Assembly (NCBI GenBank): GCA_034722175.1
Contig: JAYENR010000231.1
Location: 1-28,978, forward strand
DNA length: 28,978 nt
Reading direction: 5' to 3'
Source: Thiomicrorhabdus sp034722175
Lineage (GTDB): Bacteria > Pseudomonadota > Gammaproteobacteria > Thiomicrospirales > Thiomicrospiraceae
Within the stretch, counting starts at the first letter, position 1; each line of letters opens with the position of its first letter. Of the stretch, positions 1 to 7,059 are shown in pieces. Both the position numbers and the translations under genes were made by a program. The notes below the pieces were generated by a model. That model did not search any database. It saw only the letters and a list, made by a program, of their open reading frames with translations, and was not told the DNA's origin.

Positions 1-498
1 TTAGAAATTGACCGTGTGGCACAAACAACCACGTTCAATGATCAGAAGTTATTGAATCGTTCAGCTTCTTCCAACTCTTTAGGTCAGGTTTACCACGTAG
101 GTTGGGATGTTGGTGTTGATAATAAAGTATCTGTGAGTGCATTGAACTTCGGTGTGAGTGCATTGTCAGGTGGTGGCGGGTTCGTACTAAGTAACTTATC
201 TCTAGCTACTTCGGTTTCTGCAGCATCATTAGCAGTAAATGAAATTGATGGTGTACTGTCAACTATTAACACTCAACGTGCTTCTTGGGGTGCGGTTCAA
301 AACCGTTTAGAGTCAACGATTTCTAACTTGAATAATGTTAACGAAAATATGAATGCATCACGTTCTCGTATTGAAGATGCAGACTTTGCACGTGAAAGTG
401 CTGACCTTGCAAGAACTCAGGTTCTTCAGCAGGCAGGTATGAGTATGTTGTCTCAGGCAAATCAGCAATCTCAGAACGTCTTGTCATTACTTCGTTAA
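1..498 (+). CDS. fliC: Flagellin, C-terminal part (5' end outside window)
   Basis: Structural subunit of the flagellar filament, exported through the flagellar type III apparatus. The reading frame is open from base 1, so the real start lies upstream. The first residues visible (EIDRVAQTTTFNDQKLLN) are the conserved end of the N-terminal D1 region. The last ~90 residues carry the flagellin C-terminal domain, including QRASWGAVQNRLESTISNLN and SRIEDADFARESADLARTQV, and the protein ends in LLR. Only about 50 residues separate the two conserved parts, so the surface domains D2/D3 appear to be missing. From family alignment I infer a full length near 280-300 residues. A flaG gene follows after 32 bases with no clear terminator between them. 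Confidence 0.95.
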   Translation, partial: LEIDRVAQTTTFNDQKLLNRSASSNSLGQVYHVGWDVGVDNKVSVSALNFGVSALSGGGGFVLSNLSLATSVSAASLAVNEIDGVLSTINTQRASWGAVQNRLESTISNLNNVNENMNASRSRIEDADFARESADLARTQVLQQAGMSMLSQANQQSQNVLSLLR

Positions 499-530
499 AC
501 CGTTAAACGTTTAAGAGGGGAGAGTCAGAT

Positions 531-941
531 ATGGAGATTAACTCTTTATCATCACTTGCTGCGAGTTACCAAAAAACTCAGTCGACTACTCAGGAGATTG
601 AAGTAAAAGAGGTAGTTCAACAGCGGGTGGACTCATCAGCCGTCTCTCCAGCACAGAAAACTCAGCAAGAAACTCCTGAGGTTTTGGCGAAACAAGTACT
701 ACAGTTGAATAATCAACTGGAGAAACTTGGGCAGTCTTTAGCCTTTGCAGTGGATGAAAATACTCAGTCTTCTGTGGTGAAAGTAATTGATAAAACGACT
801 GATGAAGTCATTAAACAATTCCCGTCGGAAGGGTCGTTGAGAATAATGCAAAATATTCAAAACTACCTAACAACGGTACAACAAAGTGGACTACAAGCAA
901 AAGAAGGTTTGACAGGTGCTTTATTCAGTGAAATCATATAG
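531..941 (+). CDS. flaG: FlaG-family protein, copy 1
   Basis: Small protein of the FlaG family (136 residues), associated in polar flagellates with filament length or assembly; its biochemical role is not firmly known. The first ~60 residues are polar, low in complexity and rich in Q, S, T and V. The C-terminal half carries the family core: a helix LAKQVLQLNNQLEKLGQSL-like segment, then a strand pair around VVKVIDKTTDEVIKQFPSEG, then a final helix (LRIMQNIQNYL). A purine-rich ribosome binding site (GAGGGGAGAG) precedes the ATG. A second, divergent flaG follows 25 bases later. The flagellin-flaG-fliD context supports the assignment. Confidence 0.9.
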   Translation: MEINSLSSLAASYQKTQSTTQEIEVKEVVQQRVDSSAVSPAQKTQQETPEVLAKQVLQLNNQLEKLGQSLAFAVDENTQSSVVKVIDKTTDEVIKQFPSEGSLRIMQNIQNYLTTVQQSGLQAKEGLTGALFSEII

Positions 942-966
942 GTGATTGATCTGTTAAGGAGGGGGT

Positions 967-1413
967 ATGGCAGATTTCAATGTTATGCAACCCAACAACT
1001 TGGATGCAATGCCTGTTAGTAGGCCACAAGGGTCGATGGTTTCGAGTGATGCTAAGCAGGTTGATAAAGGCCAAATTGCTCAAGAGATTGTGCAAAAAAA
1101 GGTTGATATTAGCCAGTTAAAATCACAAGAAGCCAAAGATCAAATTCAATCTGAAGATTTAGATAGCTTGATGAAGAATCTAAATAGACAGCTTGAAGCG
1201 CTTCAAAATTATTTGAGGTTTGAAAAAGATGAAGATTCCGACCGTATGGTGATTTTCATTAAAAACAGTGAAACGGATGAGGTCATTCGCCAAATTCCTT
1301 CACAAGAATTTTTGACTATATCTAAAAATATTACGAATTATCTAGATATGCGTCAGCAGCTATCAGAAACGATAGACTTTCCACTAGGCATGATTACACA
1401 CGAAAAAGCCTAG
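967..1413 (+). CDS. flaG: FlaG-family protein, copy 2
   Basis: Second FlaG-family protein (148 residues), clearly paralogous to the upstream gene: VIFIKNSETDEVIRQIPSQE aligns with VVKVIDKTTDEVIKQFPSEG of copy 1, and both end in an N-Y-L containing helix. The N-terminal ~65 residues are unrelated in detail and rich in Q, K and S. The ATG has a strong ribosome binding site (AAGGAGGGGG, four bases or fewer before the start), stronger than that of copy 1. The gene ends 22 bases before the hairpin of an intrinsic terminator, so it is the last gene of the flagellin transcription unit. Whether the two FlaG copies have distinct roles cannot be read from sequence. Confidence 0.88.
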   Translation: MADFNVMQPNNLDAMPVSRPQGSMVSSDAKQVDKGQIAQEIVQKKVDISQLKSQEAKDQIQSEDLDSLMKNLNRQLEALQNYLRFEKDEDSDRMVIFIKNSETDEVIRQIPSQEFLTISKNITNYLDMRQQLSETIDFPLGMITHEKA

Positions 1414-1435
1414 ATAACAGTTCCCTTGTGTGTTT

Positions 1436-1460
1436 AGCGGCTTTTTGGCCGCTTTTTTTA
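1436..1460 (+). terminator. Intrinsic terminator after the flaG pair
   Basis: A perfect 6-bp GC-rich stem (AGCGGC at 1436-1441, GCCGCT at 1448-1453) with a six-base loop is followed directly by a run of T. It lies 22 bases after the second flaG stop and just before the sigma-28 promoter of fliD, so it separates the flagellin-flaG unit from the fliD unit. Confidence 0.9.
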
Positions 1461-1474
1461 TTTCCTGTCGTTGT

Positions 1475-1501
1475 TAAAGTTTTGTAAATGATTGCCGATA
1501 A
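1475..1501 (+). promoter_or_regulatory. Sigma-28 (FliA) promoter of fliD
   Basis: TAAA at 1475-1478, a 15-base spacer, then GCCGATAA at 1494-1501. This is an exact match to the enterobacterial/Pseudomonas FliA consensus (TAAA-N15-GCCGATAA). Initiation is expected around 1508-1512, leaving a leader of about 75-80 bases before fliD. The cognate sigma factor is encoded at the far end of this window. Confidence 0.92.
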
Positions 1502-1586
1502 ATTTAATAAGCTTGGCATTTATGGTGCTTAGAGCTTATAAAATATAAAAATAAAATAGATTGATTCGATGACCAGGAGCTGAGCC

Positions 1587-3914
1587 ATGGTAAATGAAGT
1601 TGGCACAACGTTAGTAAACAGTCTGACAAATAGCAGTTTTGATATTGGAAATATGGCAAAAGTTTTGGCTGAAGCGGAAGTGACTGGTCCAAAAAGTATA
1701 CTGGAACGCCAAGAAACTAAAAATAGCACTGAGCTGAATGCATTAACTTATCTGCAAACCAATTTAACAGCTTTTAAATCCTATTTGACTGACTTGTCGT
1801 CACCTAGTCTGTTTCAGACTAAAGATACACAAAGTTCGAACGAGTCCGTGGTATCCGTGTCTGCAACGGGAGTTCCAGTAAATGGAAGTTACTCCATTGA
1901 ATCCGTTCAACTTGCTCAGGCTCATACACTTGTTTCTAACAAAGTTTATAGTTCTATGTCCGATACCATTTCATCGGGTACTTTGAGCCTGACTGTAGGC
2001 GGGCAGGTAAAAGATATTGTGGTTGACGTCAGTAATAACACCTTAGAAGGGCTGCAAAAGGTTATTAATAATGGCGATTATGGGGTAAATGCTTCCATTA
2101 TTCAGAATGGAGGTAATTATCAAATGATGTTTACCTCTCAAAATACAGGTGCAGCGAATGAGATAGGCCTGTCAGGTTTAGCAGATTTCGACGTTGATGG
2201 ATTATTAACAACGTCTGCTGCTCAAGATGCTGTGATGAAATTAAATGGTTTGACTGTAACGAATTCAACAAATACTTTTGATAGTGTGATTGAAGGCCTT
2301 TCTATTCAGTTGAATTCAGCTAACAGTGGTTTTTCTCATAACCTAAATGTGTCTCAGGATACTCAAGCGGTGGTCGATACAATTCAATCGTTTGTGGATG
2401 TTTATAATCAGCTTGATAAAATCATGGAAGAGTTAGGTTCTTATGAAGAGCTTACGTCAGATCAGCAAGAGGACGAAGCTTATGAGTATTGGGGAGACTT
2501 GTCTGGAAGCCCTTTGCTTAGAGAGTTTAAGAACCAATTAAAAACATCATTATCTGGTGCGATTTCTGAGCTTTCAGAGCCTTATAATAATTTAGCAAGT
2601 GTTGGTTTAAGTCTAAATATTGAAGGTGAACTGGAGTTGGATATTGACCAGTTAAACACCGTGGCAACGAATGATATGGAGGCTTTAACTGATCTTTTCT
2701 CGAAAGGTGGAGGCTCGGATGACGTTTTGATTAATGTGCTTTCAGGAAATGAAAAGACGCAAACTGGTTCTTATGCGGTTGATGTTACTCAGTTGGCAGA
2801 ACGAGCAATTGTCACCGGTGGTGGGGTGACATACTCTGCCAATGAATATCGATTAGCAAGTGATAGGGTGAATGATCCTGTTACTTCAGTTGAGATTGAG
2901 GCAGGGGCACAATTTGATTTGGATATTAATGGTGTCTTGCATACGGTAGCTTTAACTGCTGGTACATATAGTGACAAAGCTTCTGTAGCGACTGAGTTTG
3001 AGAGCCAGATTAATGCAGCTTTCCTAGGGGATGGTTTGAGTGTTAGTGTGGCTTTTGATAGTAGTCAGTCACGTTATGAAATGACGACCTCAGATGGTGT
3101 CGTGGGATTATCAAATTTAATGAATTTGTCGAATCAGGGTTTTGGTGGTGCGAACTACTCTGGTGAGCAGTTAATTGACTTATCTGCTGCTGATGCAGGT
3201 TTTGATGTTACGGTTGATGCATCTACCAGTGCCACTGCAACTGTTAGACAGGGTAAATATACATTAGAAGAGTTAGCTCAGAGTATGCGTGAATCGATCA
3301 ATTCCCTATCTGAAGTGCAGGCTTCCGGGGCAAGCGTGAGCGTCTCTACTGAAGGTGGTGTATTGAATGTATATTCCAATCGCTTTGGTGCTTTTTCTGA
3401 GGTGGGCTTATCAGCATTTACCAATTTCACCAATTCTGGTTTCACTCTAGATATCAATGATACTGGTCAAAATGTTGACGGTACAATTACGACTGCTTTA
3501 GGTTCGTTAAACTTAGGAGCCTACGCAAGCTCTGAGGATGGTCGTCAAATTAAAATTTCTGATTATGCGGTCATTGGGGGTGAGCCTGCTGAGGTAAGGG
3601 GTTTAGAGTTTGAGGTTATTGGTGGTAGTTTGGGAGCACGTGGAAATATTAGTTTTGCACAAGGCTTTGCTAGCCGAATGGAAGAGACGATTGAAAACTT
3701 GGCTGAAGATGAAGGTGGTCTGCTTTCTCAAAGAATTGATTCATTAAATGATAAGCAAGAAAACTTTAATGAACGTAGAACTAAAATAGATTCGACTTAT
3801 GAAAGATTATTATTAAAGTATCAGCTTCAGTTTTCTGCTTTACAGTCGATACTTGCAAGTACACAACAGACAAGAGATTATTTGTCAGCAACTTTCGGCA
3901 ATAACAATAATTAA
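1587..3914 (+). CDS. fliD: Flagellar filament cap protein FliD (hook-associated protein 2), enlarged
   Basis: Forms the cap at the filament tip that guides flagellin insertion. At 775 residues it is some 300 residues longer than the ~470-residue FliD of E. coli or Pseudomonas. The N-terminal coiled-coil region (about 20-80) and the C-terminal helix (about 690-775, with QRIDSLNDKQENFNERRTKI and LLLKYQLQFSALQSIL) are typical FliD ends. Two flagellin-hook-IN-like motifs occur, NGSYSIESVQLAQA at about 99-112 and TGSYAVDVTQLAERA at about 393-407. Three related strand-helix-strand modules sit at about 131-200, 446-515 and 543-615. AGGAGC lies about seven bases before the ATG. The gene is first in a sigma-28 unit with fliS and fliT. 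The extra length probably forms additional surface domains of the cap. Confidence 0.95.
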   Translation: MVNEVGTTLVNSLTNSSFDIGNMAKVLAEAEVTGPKSILERQETKNSTELNALTYLQTNLTAFKSYLTDLSSPSLFQTKDTQSSNESVVSVSATGVPVNGSYSIESVQLAQAHTLVSNKVYSSMSDTISSGTLSLTVGGQVKDIVVDVSNNTLEGLQKVINNGDYGVNASIIQNGGNYQMMFTSQNTGAANEIGLSGLADFDVDGLLTTSAAQDAVMKLNGLTVTNSTNTFDSVIEGLSIQLNSANSGFSHNLNVSQDTQAVVDTIQSFVDVYNQLDKIMEELGSYEELTSDQQEDEAYEYWGDLSGSPLLREFKNQLKTSLSGAISELSEPYNNLASVGLSLNIEGELELDIDQLNTVATNDMEALTDLFSKGGGSDDVLINVLSGNEKTQTGSYAVDVTQLAERAIVTGGGVTYSANEYRLASDRVNDPVTSVEIEAGAQFDLDINGVLHTVALTAGTYSDKASVATEFESQINAAFLGDGLSVSVAFDSSQSRYEMTTSDGVVGLSNLMNLSNQGFGGANYSGEQLIDLSAADAGFDVTVDASTSATATVRQGKYTLEELAQSMRESINSLSEVQASGASVSVSTEGGVLNVYSNRFGAFSEVGLSAFTNFTNSGFTLDINDTGQNVDGTITTALGSLNLGAYASSEDGRQIKISDYAVIGGEPAEVRGLEFEVIGGSLGARGNISFAQGFASRMEETIENLAEDEGGLLSQRIDSLNDKQENFNERRTKIDSTYERLLLKYQLQFSALQSILASTQQTRDYLSATFGNNNN

Positions 3915-3942
3915 AGTAAATAGTCTGCGCGAGGGATTTTAA

Positions 3943-4377
3943 ATGAATATGGCATTACGAAATAAGTTTGCACAACAGTATGCTAATACCTATGTGGAAA
4001 CTTCTGTATCTGAAGCTACCCCACATAAGTTGGTTGAAATGCTTTATGAGGGGGCTTTAAAGAACCTAAACTTAACAAAAGTGTTTATTGAACAAAATAA
4101 TTTTGAAAAAAAAGCTGAGCATGTCAATAAGGCTTTATCGATTCTAAACGCGTTGAGATCGGGCGTTGATTTAGACAAGGGTAAAGAGGTGGCAGAAAAT
4201 TTATACAATCTGTATGATTTTTGTTATCGACGAGTGTTTGAAGCTTCTAGTCAAAATAATGCATTGTTGCTTGATGAAGTAATTGAACACCTTAAGGTCT
4301 TAGCTGAAGCTTGGAAACAGATGCCTGAGGATATGAAACGTATCTCTAAGGAACAAATTGATAAGATGAGTGCTTAG
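3943..4377 (+). CDS. fliS: Flagellin export chaperone FliS
   Basis: Cytoplasmic chaperone that binds the C-terminal helix of flagellin and delivers it to the export gate. The 144-residue, nearly all-helical protein shows the family signature at the N-terminus (YVETSVSEATPHKLVEMLYE, then GALKNL) and the conserved helix around LNALRSGVDLDKGKEVAENL with YDFCYRRV. Length is normal or slightly long for FliS. The ATG at 3943 has a GAGGG site upstream; an in-frame ATG two codons later is an equally possible start. It is placed between fliD and a fliT-like gene, the usual order. Confidence 0.95.
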   Translation: MNMALRNKFAQQYANTYVETSVSEATPHKLVEMLYEGALKNLNLTKVFIEQNNFEKKAEHVNKALSILNALRSGVDLDKGKEVAENLYNLYDFCYRRVFEASSQNNALLLDEVIEHLKVLAEAWKQMPEDMKRISKEQIDKMSA

Positions 4378-4379
4378 GC

Positions 4380-4667
4380 GTGTCTTTAGAGAAGGTCAAA
4401 TTAACACTTTTAGCTCATTCAAAAAATATGTTGAATGCGGCTTTATCCGAAGACTGGCAACGGTTTTCGGAGTTGGATTCTGAGTGGCAAAAAAAATTAC
4501 AAACTGCCGTTGAAACCTATGGTTCTCAGCTTGATTCTATTGGTGATCAGCTGTTGCAAGATAATAAAATGATTCAGAGTTATATCAAGCAAGTCCAAAA
4601 TACGCTCTCTAGTGAACTGCAAAAAAATAACCAGTCTCTCTCTTCTGTTAAGCAGTATCTAAAATAA
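4380..4667 (+). CDS. fliT: Probable FliT-type flagellar chaperone
   Basis: Small (95-residue), highly charged helical protein starting at GTG only two bases after the fliS stop, which suggests translational coupling. It contains LLAHSKNMLNAALSEDWQRF and a DSEWQKKLQ segment, followed by a coiled-coil-like C-terminal half ending in SLSSVKQYLK. FliT proteins are export chaperones for FliD of about 95-120 residues, poorly conserved in sequence. The assignment rests mostly on position (fliD-fliS-fliT) and size, with weak sequence resemblance in the DWQ/W region. It is the last gene of the fliD unit; no convincing terminator was seen before the fleQ promoter. Confidence 0.65.
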   Translation: MSLEKVKLTLLAHSKNMLNAALSEDWQRFSELDSEWQKKLQTAVETYGSQLDSIGDQLLQDNKMIQSYIKQVQNTLSSELQKNNQSLSSVKQYLK

Positions 4668-4693
4668 ACTTTCTAAAAAACATTGCCAAATTT

Positions 4694-4722
4694 TTGACAT
4701 CCTACTAAAACCTGTATATAAA
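4694..4722 (+). promoter_or_regulatory. Sigma-70 promoter of fleQ
   Basis: TTGACA at 4694-4699, a 17-base spacer, and TATAAA at 4717-4722 form a near-perfect housekeeping promoter. Initiation is expected near 4729, giving a leader of about 30 bases before the fleQ ATG. This fits FleQ as the top (class I) regulator transcribed independently of flagellar sigma factors. The TAA at 4719-4721 is an in-frame stop that also limits how far fleQ could extend upstream. Confidence 0.82.
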
Positions 4723-4760
4723 GGGAGCCTGAGTGTCAATTAATTATATGTGGCGGTTTA

Positions 4761-5873
4761 ATGTCTCTTGAGCATCTATCCAATCTTGTTGGCGATGGGC
4801 CAGCAATGCAGAAAGTCAAAAAACTGATTCTTCAGGTTGCTAAAACCGATGCAACGGTGCTGATTTTAGGTGAGTCTGGAACCGGTAAAGAGGTGGTAGC
4901 ACAGTCGTTACATCACGTCTCCCAAAGATCAGATCGATCTTTTGTACCGATCAATTGTGGTGCTATACCTGGCGAACTTCTGGAAAGCGAATTGTTCGGT
5001 CATGAAAAAGGTGCCTTTACTGGAGCTATTACTGCTCGTAAAGGTCGTTTTGAAATGGCGGAAAAAGGTTCTATCTTTTTAGATGAAATTGGTGATATGC
5101 CGCTGCCGATGCAAGTTAAACTTTTACGAGTTTTGCAAGAGCGTACTTACGAACGCGTTGGTGGCAATAAAAGTTTTGAATGTGACGTTCGAGTCATTGC
5201 TGCAACTCACCGCACATTGGAAGATAATATTGAAGAGGGCTCCTTCCGAGAGGATCTTTTTTATCGCTTAAATGTATTCCCAATTGAAATGCCGGCTTTA
5301 CGAGAGCGACCTGAAGATCTTCCAAGTTTATTAGCATTTATGTTCTCTAATATCCAATCGAGTGGCAGACAAATTCCTGAACTGACTGAGAAAGCGATGA
5401 TTGCACTGCAGCAATATCCGTGGCCAGGCAATGTTCGTGAGCTAGGAAATTTAGCTGAGCGTCTATCAATTTTATTTCCAGGAACGGCTGTTGATTACGA
5501 TGACTTGCCGAGTAAGTATCAGGTTGAATTATCTGAAGATGTGCAGCTGATTAAATTAGATGGATTGGTTGTTGAAGACAATCTCGATCCTGCTGCCCAG
5601 GCTCGTGCTGAAGTATCGGTAGAGGAAAGTCAAAATGAATCGACCGTTTCAAACTCACCAGGCCTGTCTGAATCAGATCCAAATGGGGTGTTTAATTCGA
5701 TTCCAAATCTAGATGATGGCTTAGACCTAAAATCGTATTTAGTTGATATGGAAGTGCAGTTAATTCAAAAAGCATTGTCGCAAACCGAAGGTAATGTTTC
5801 GCAAGCCGCTAAGCTTTTACAAACTAACCGAACGACACTGGTTGAAAAAATTCGCAAATACGAACTGACTTAA
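4761..5873 (+). CDS. fleQ: FleQ/FlrA-type flagellar master regulator without its N-terminal domain
   Basis: Sigma-54-dependent activator at the top of the polar flagellar hierarchy. The AAA+ domain spans about 10-250: Walker A GESGTGKE at 37-44, the sigma-54 contact loop GAFTGA at 84-89, a Walker B LDEIGD, and WPGNVREL. After an acidic linker (about 260-318) the protein ends with a Fis-type helix-turn-helix, including RTTLVEKIRKYEL, which closely matches the Pseudomonas FleQ C-terminus (RTTLVEKMRKYGM). At 370 residues it lacks the ~130-residue N-terminal FleQ/receiver-like domain. An in-frame stop at 4719-4721 and the promoter next to it show that the absence is real rather than a start-site error. 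GGCGG lies four bases before the ATG. FleS follows after 37 bases. Confidence 0.9.
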   Translation: MSLEHLSNLVGDGPAMQKVKKLILQVAKTDATVLILGESGTGKEVVAQSLHHVSQRSDRSFVPINCGAIPGELLESELFGHEKGAFTGAITARKGRFEMAEKGSIFLDEIGDMPLPMQVKLLRVLQERTYERVGGNKSFECDVRVIAATHRTLEDNIEEGSFREDLFYRLNVFPIEMPALRERPEDLPSLLAFMFSNIQSSGRQIPELTEKAMIALQQYPWPGNVRELGNLAERLSILFPGTAVDYDDLPSKYQVELSEDVQLIKLDGLVVEDNLDPAAQARAEVSVEESQNESTVSNSPGLSESDPNGVFNSIPNLDDGLDLKSYLVDMEVQLIQKALSQTEGNVSQAAKLLQTNRTTLVEKIRKYELT

Positions 5874-5910
5874 ATGAACGTTTCGAGATAGCAGAAGGCA
5901 CTTGTATTAA

Positions 5911-7059
5911 ATGTTGAACGAACTTGAAAAAAATCGACTGGTTGAGTTAGAGCAAGCATTTGAGTTGTTTAATGAAACTTCGATGCAGTTAACGCAGTCG
6001 TATGAGTCGCTCCAACAACAAGTATCTGATTTACAGATTCAACTGGCAAAAAGTGACCGTGAAAAACGCCGTGTTGCCGAACGTTTAAGTCGATTGATGC
6101 AGCTTTTGCCCGCTGGTGTGATTACCTTAGATCAAAATGATTTGATTACCGAAATGAATCCCAGTGCCACCCAGATTCTAGGTGAAGATGCGATGGGGCG
6201 TAATTGGAATGTGGTCGTTATGAACGCATTTTTAAGTGTGAATGATGCCGGTGAGTTGATGACTCATGATGAACAGGCCTATCAGTTTTCTGAAACCTCA
6301 CTGGATCAAGCATTAGGTAAGATATTATTGATTCAGGATGTTACCGCTGCTCGTCAATTACAAGATCACGTTAACCGTCACCAACGTCTTCATTCGATGG
6401 GAGAGATGGCCGCCTCTTTAGCGCATCAAATTCGAACTCCTTTGGCCTCTGCTCTGCTCTATGTTTCACAAATGAACTCCGAACACCTTGACGATCAAAA
6501 TCGTGAGCGATTTGTCGGTAAGGCTTTAAACAGTCTTCGACACCTTGAAGGGTTGGTTAAGGATATGTTGCAGTACGCCAAAGGTGGCAAGGGCAGTGAT
6601 CAGCGTATTGAATTAACTTATTTAATAGGTCGTGTAAAATTAGCCGTCGAAAACCAAGCAAAAGAGAGTCAAAGTGTTGTCCAGTTTGACTCTTTTATGC
6701 CTGGTTTGGTGGTGACGGGGGATCTTGATGGTTTGGTGACTGCCATGCAGAATTTAATTGGCAATGCCATTGATGTGGTGGGCACCCAGGCTGAAATTCA
6801 GATAACGGTGCATAGAATTGCCGATGATAAAGTGGATCTTATCGTTAAAGATCATGGGCCTGGTATTGAAACTGAAAACCTAGAAAAGGTTTTTGAGCCG
6901 TTTTATACCAGTCGAGCACAAGGAACGGGGTTAGGTTTGGCCGTGGTTCGTGCCATTGCGGAAGCGCATAATGGACAGGCCTGGGTGAAATCAATCGTTG
7001 GTTATGGCTCGACATTTGGAATACGTTTGCCATTGGCAGAAGTGAAGGGAGTGGAATGA
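5911..7059 (+). CDS. fleS: FleS/FlrB-type flagellar sensor histidine kinase
   Basis: Soluble histidine kinase of the flagellar two-component pair; it has no membrane segment. The 382-residue protein begins with a coiled coil (about 1-60), then a PAS-like domain (about 61-150, LLPAGVITLDQNDLITEMNP). The dimerisation/phosphoacceptor helix has the H-box MGEMAASLAHQIRTPLAS with His172. The ATPase domain shows an N-box (MQNLIGNAIDVV), G1 (DHGPGIE at 314-320), an F-box (FEPFYTSR) and G2 (GTGLGL from 338). The next gene overlaps its stop by four bases (ATGA), typical of a translationally coupled kinase/regulator pair. The ribosome binding site is poor (AGAAGG is some 14 bases upstream), and no sigma-54 element was found in the 37-base gap after fleQ. 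Confidence 0.93.
   Translation: MLNELEKNRLVELEQAFELFNETSMQLTQSYESLQQQVSDLQIQLAKSDREKRRVAERLSRLMQLLPAGVITLDQNDLITEMNPSATQILGEDAMGRNWNVVVMNAFLSVNDAGELMTHDEQAYQFSETSLDQALGKILLIQDVTAARQLQDHVNRHQRLHSMGEMAASLAHQIRTPLASALLYVSQMNSEHLDDQNRERFVGKALNSLRHLEGLVKDMLQYAKGGKGSDQRIELTYLIGRVKLAVENQAKESQSVVQFDSFMPGLVVTGDLDGLVTAMQNLIGNAIDVVGTQAEIQITVHRIADDKVDLIVKDHGPGIETENLEKVFEPFYTSRAQGTGLGLAVVRAIAEAHNGQAWVKSIVGYGSTFGIRLPLAEVKGVE

Noticed and set aside
503..514. Palindrome TTAAACGTTTAA between fliC and flaG
   Set aside because: It is AT-rich, has no loop and no T-run, and is likely to occur by chance in this composition. There is no evidence for a binding protein.
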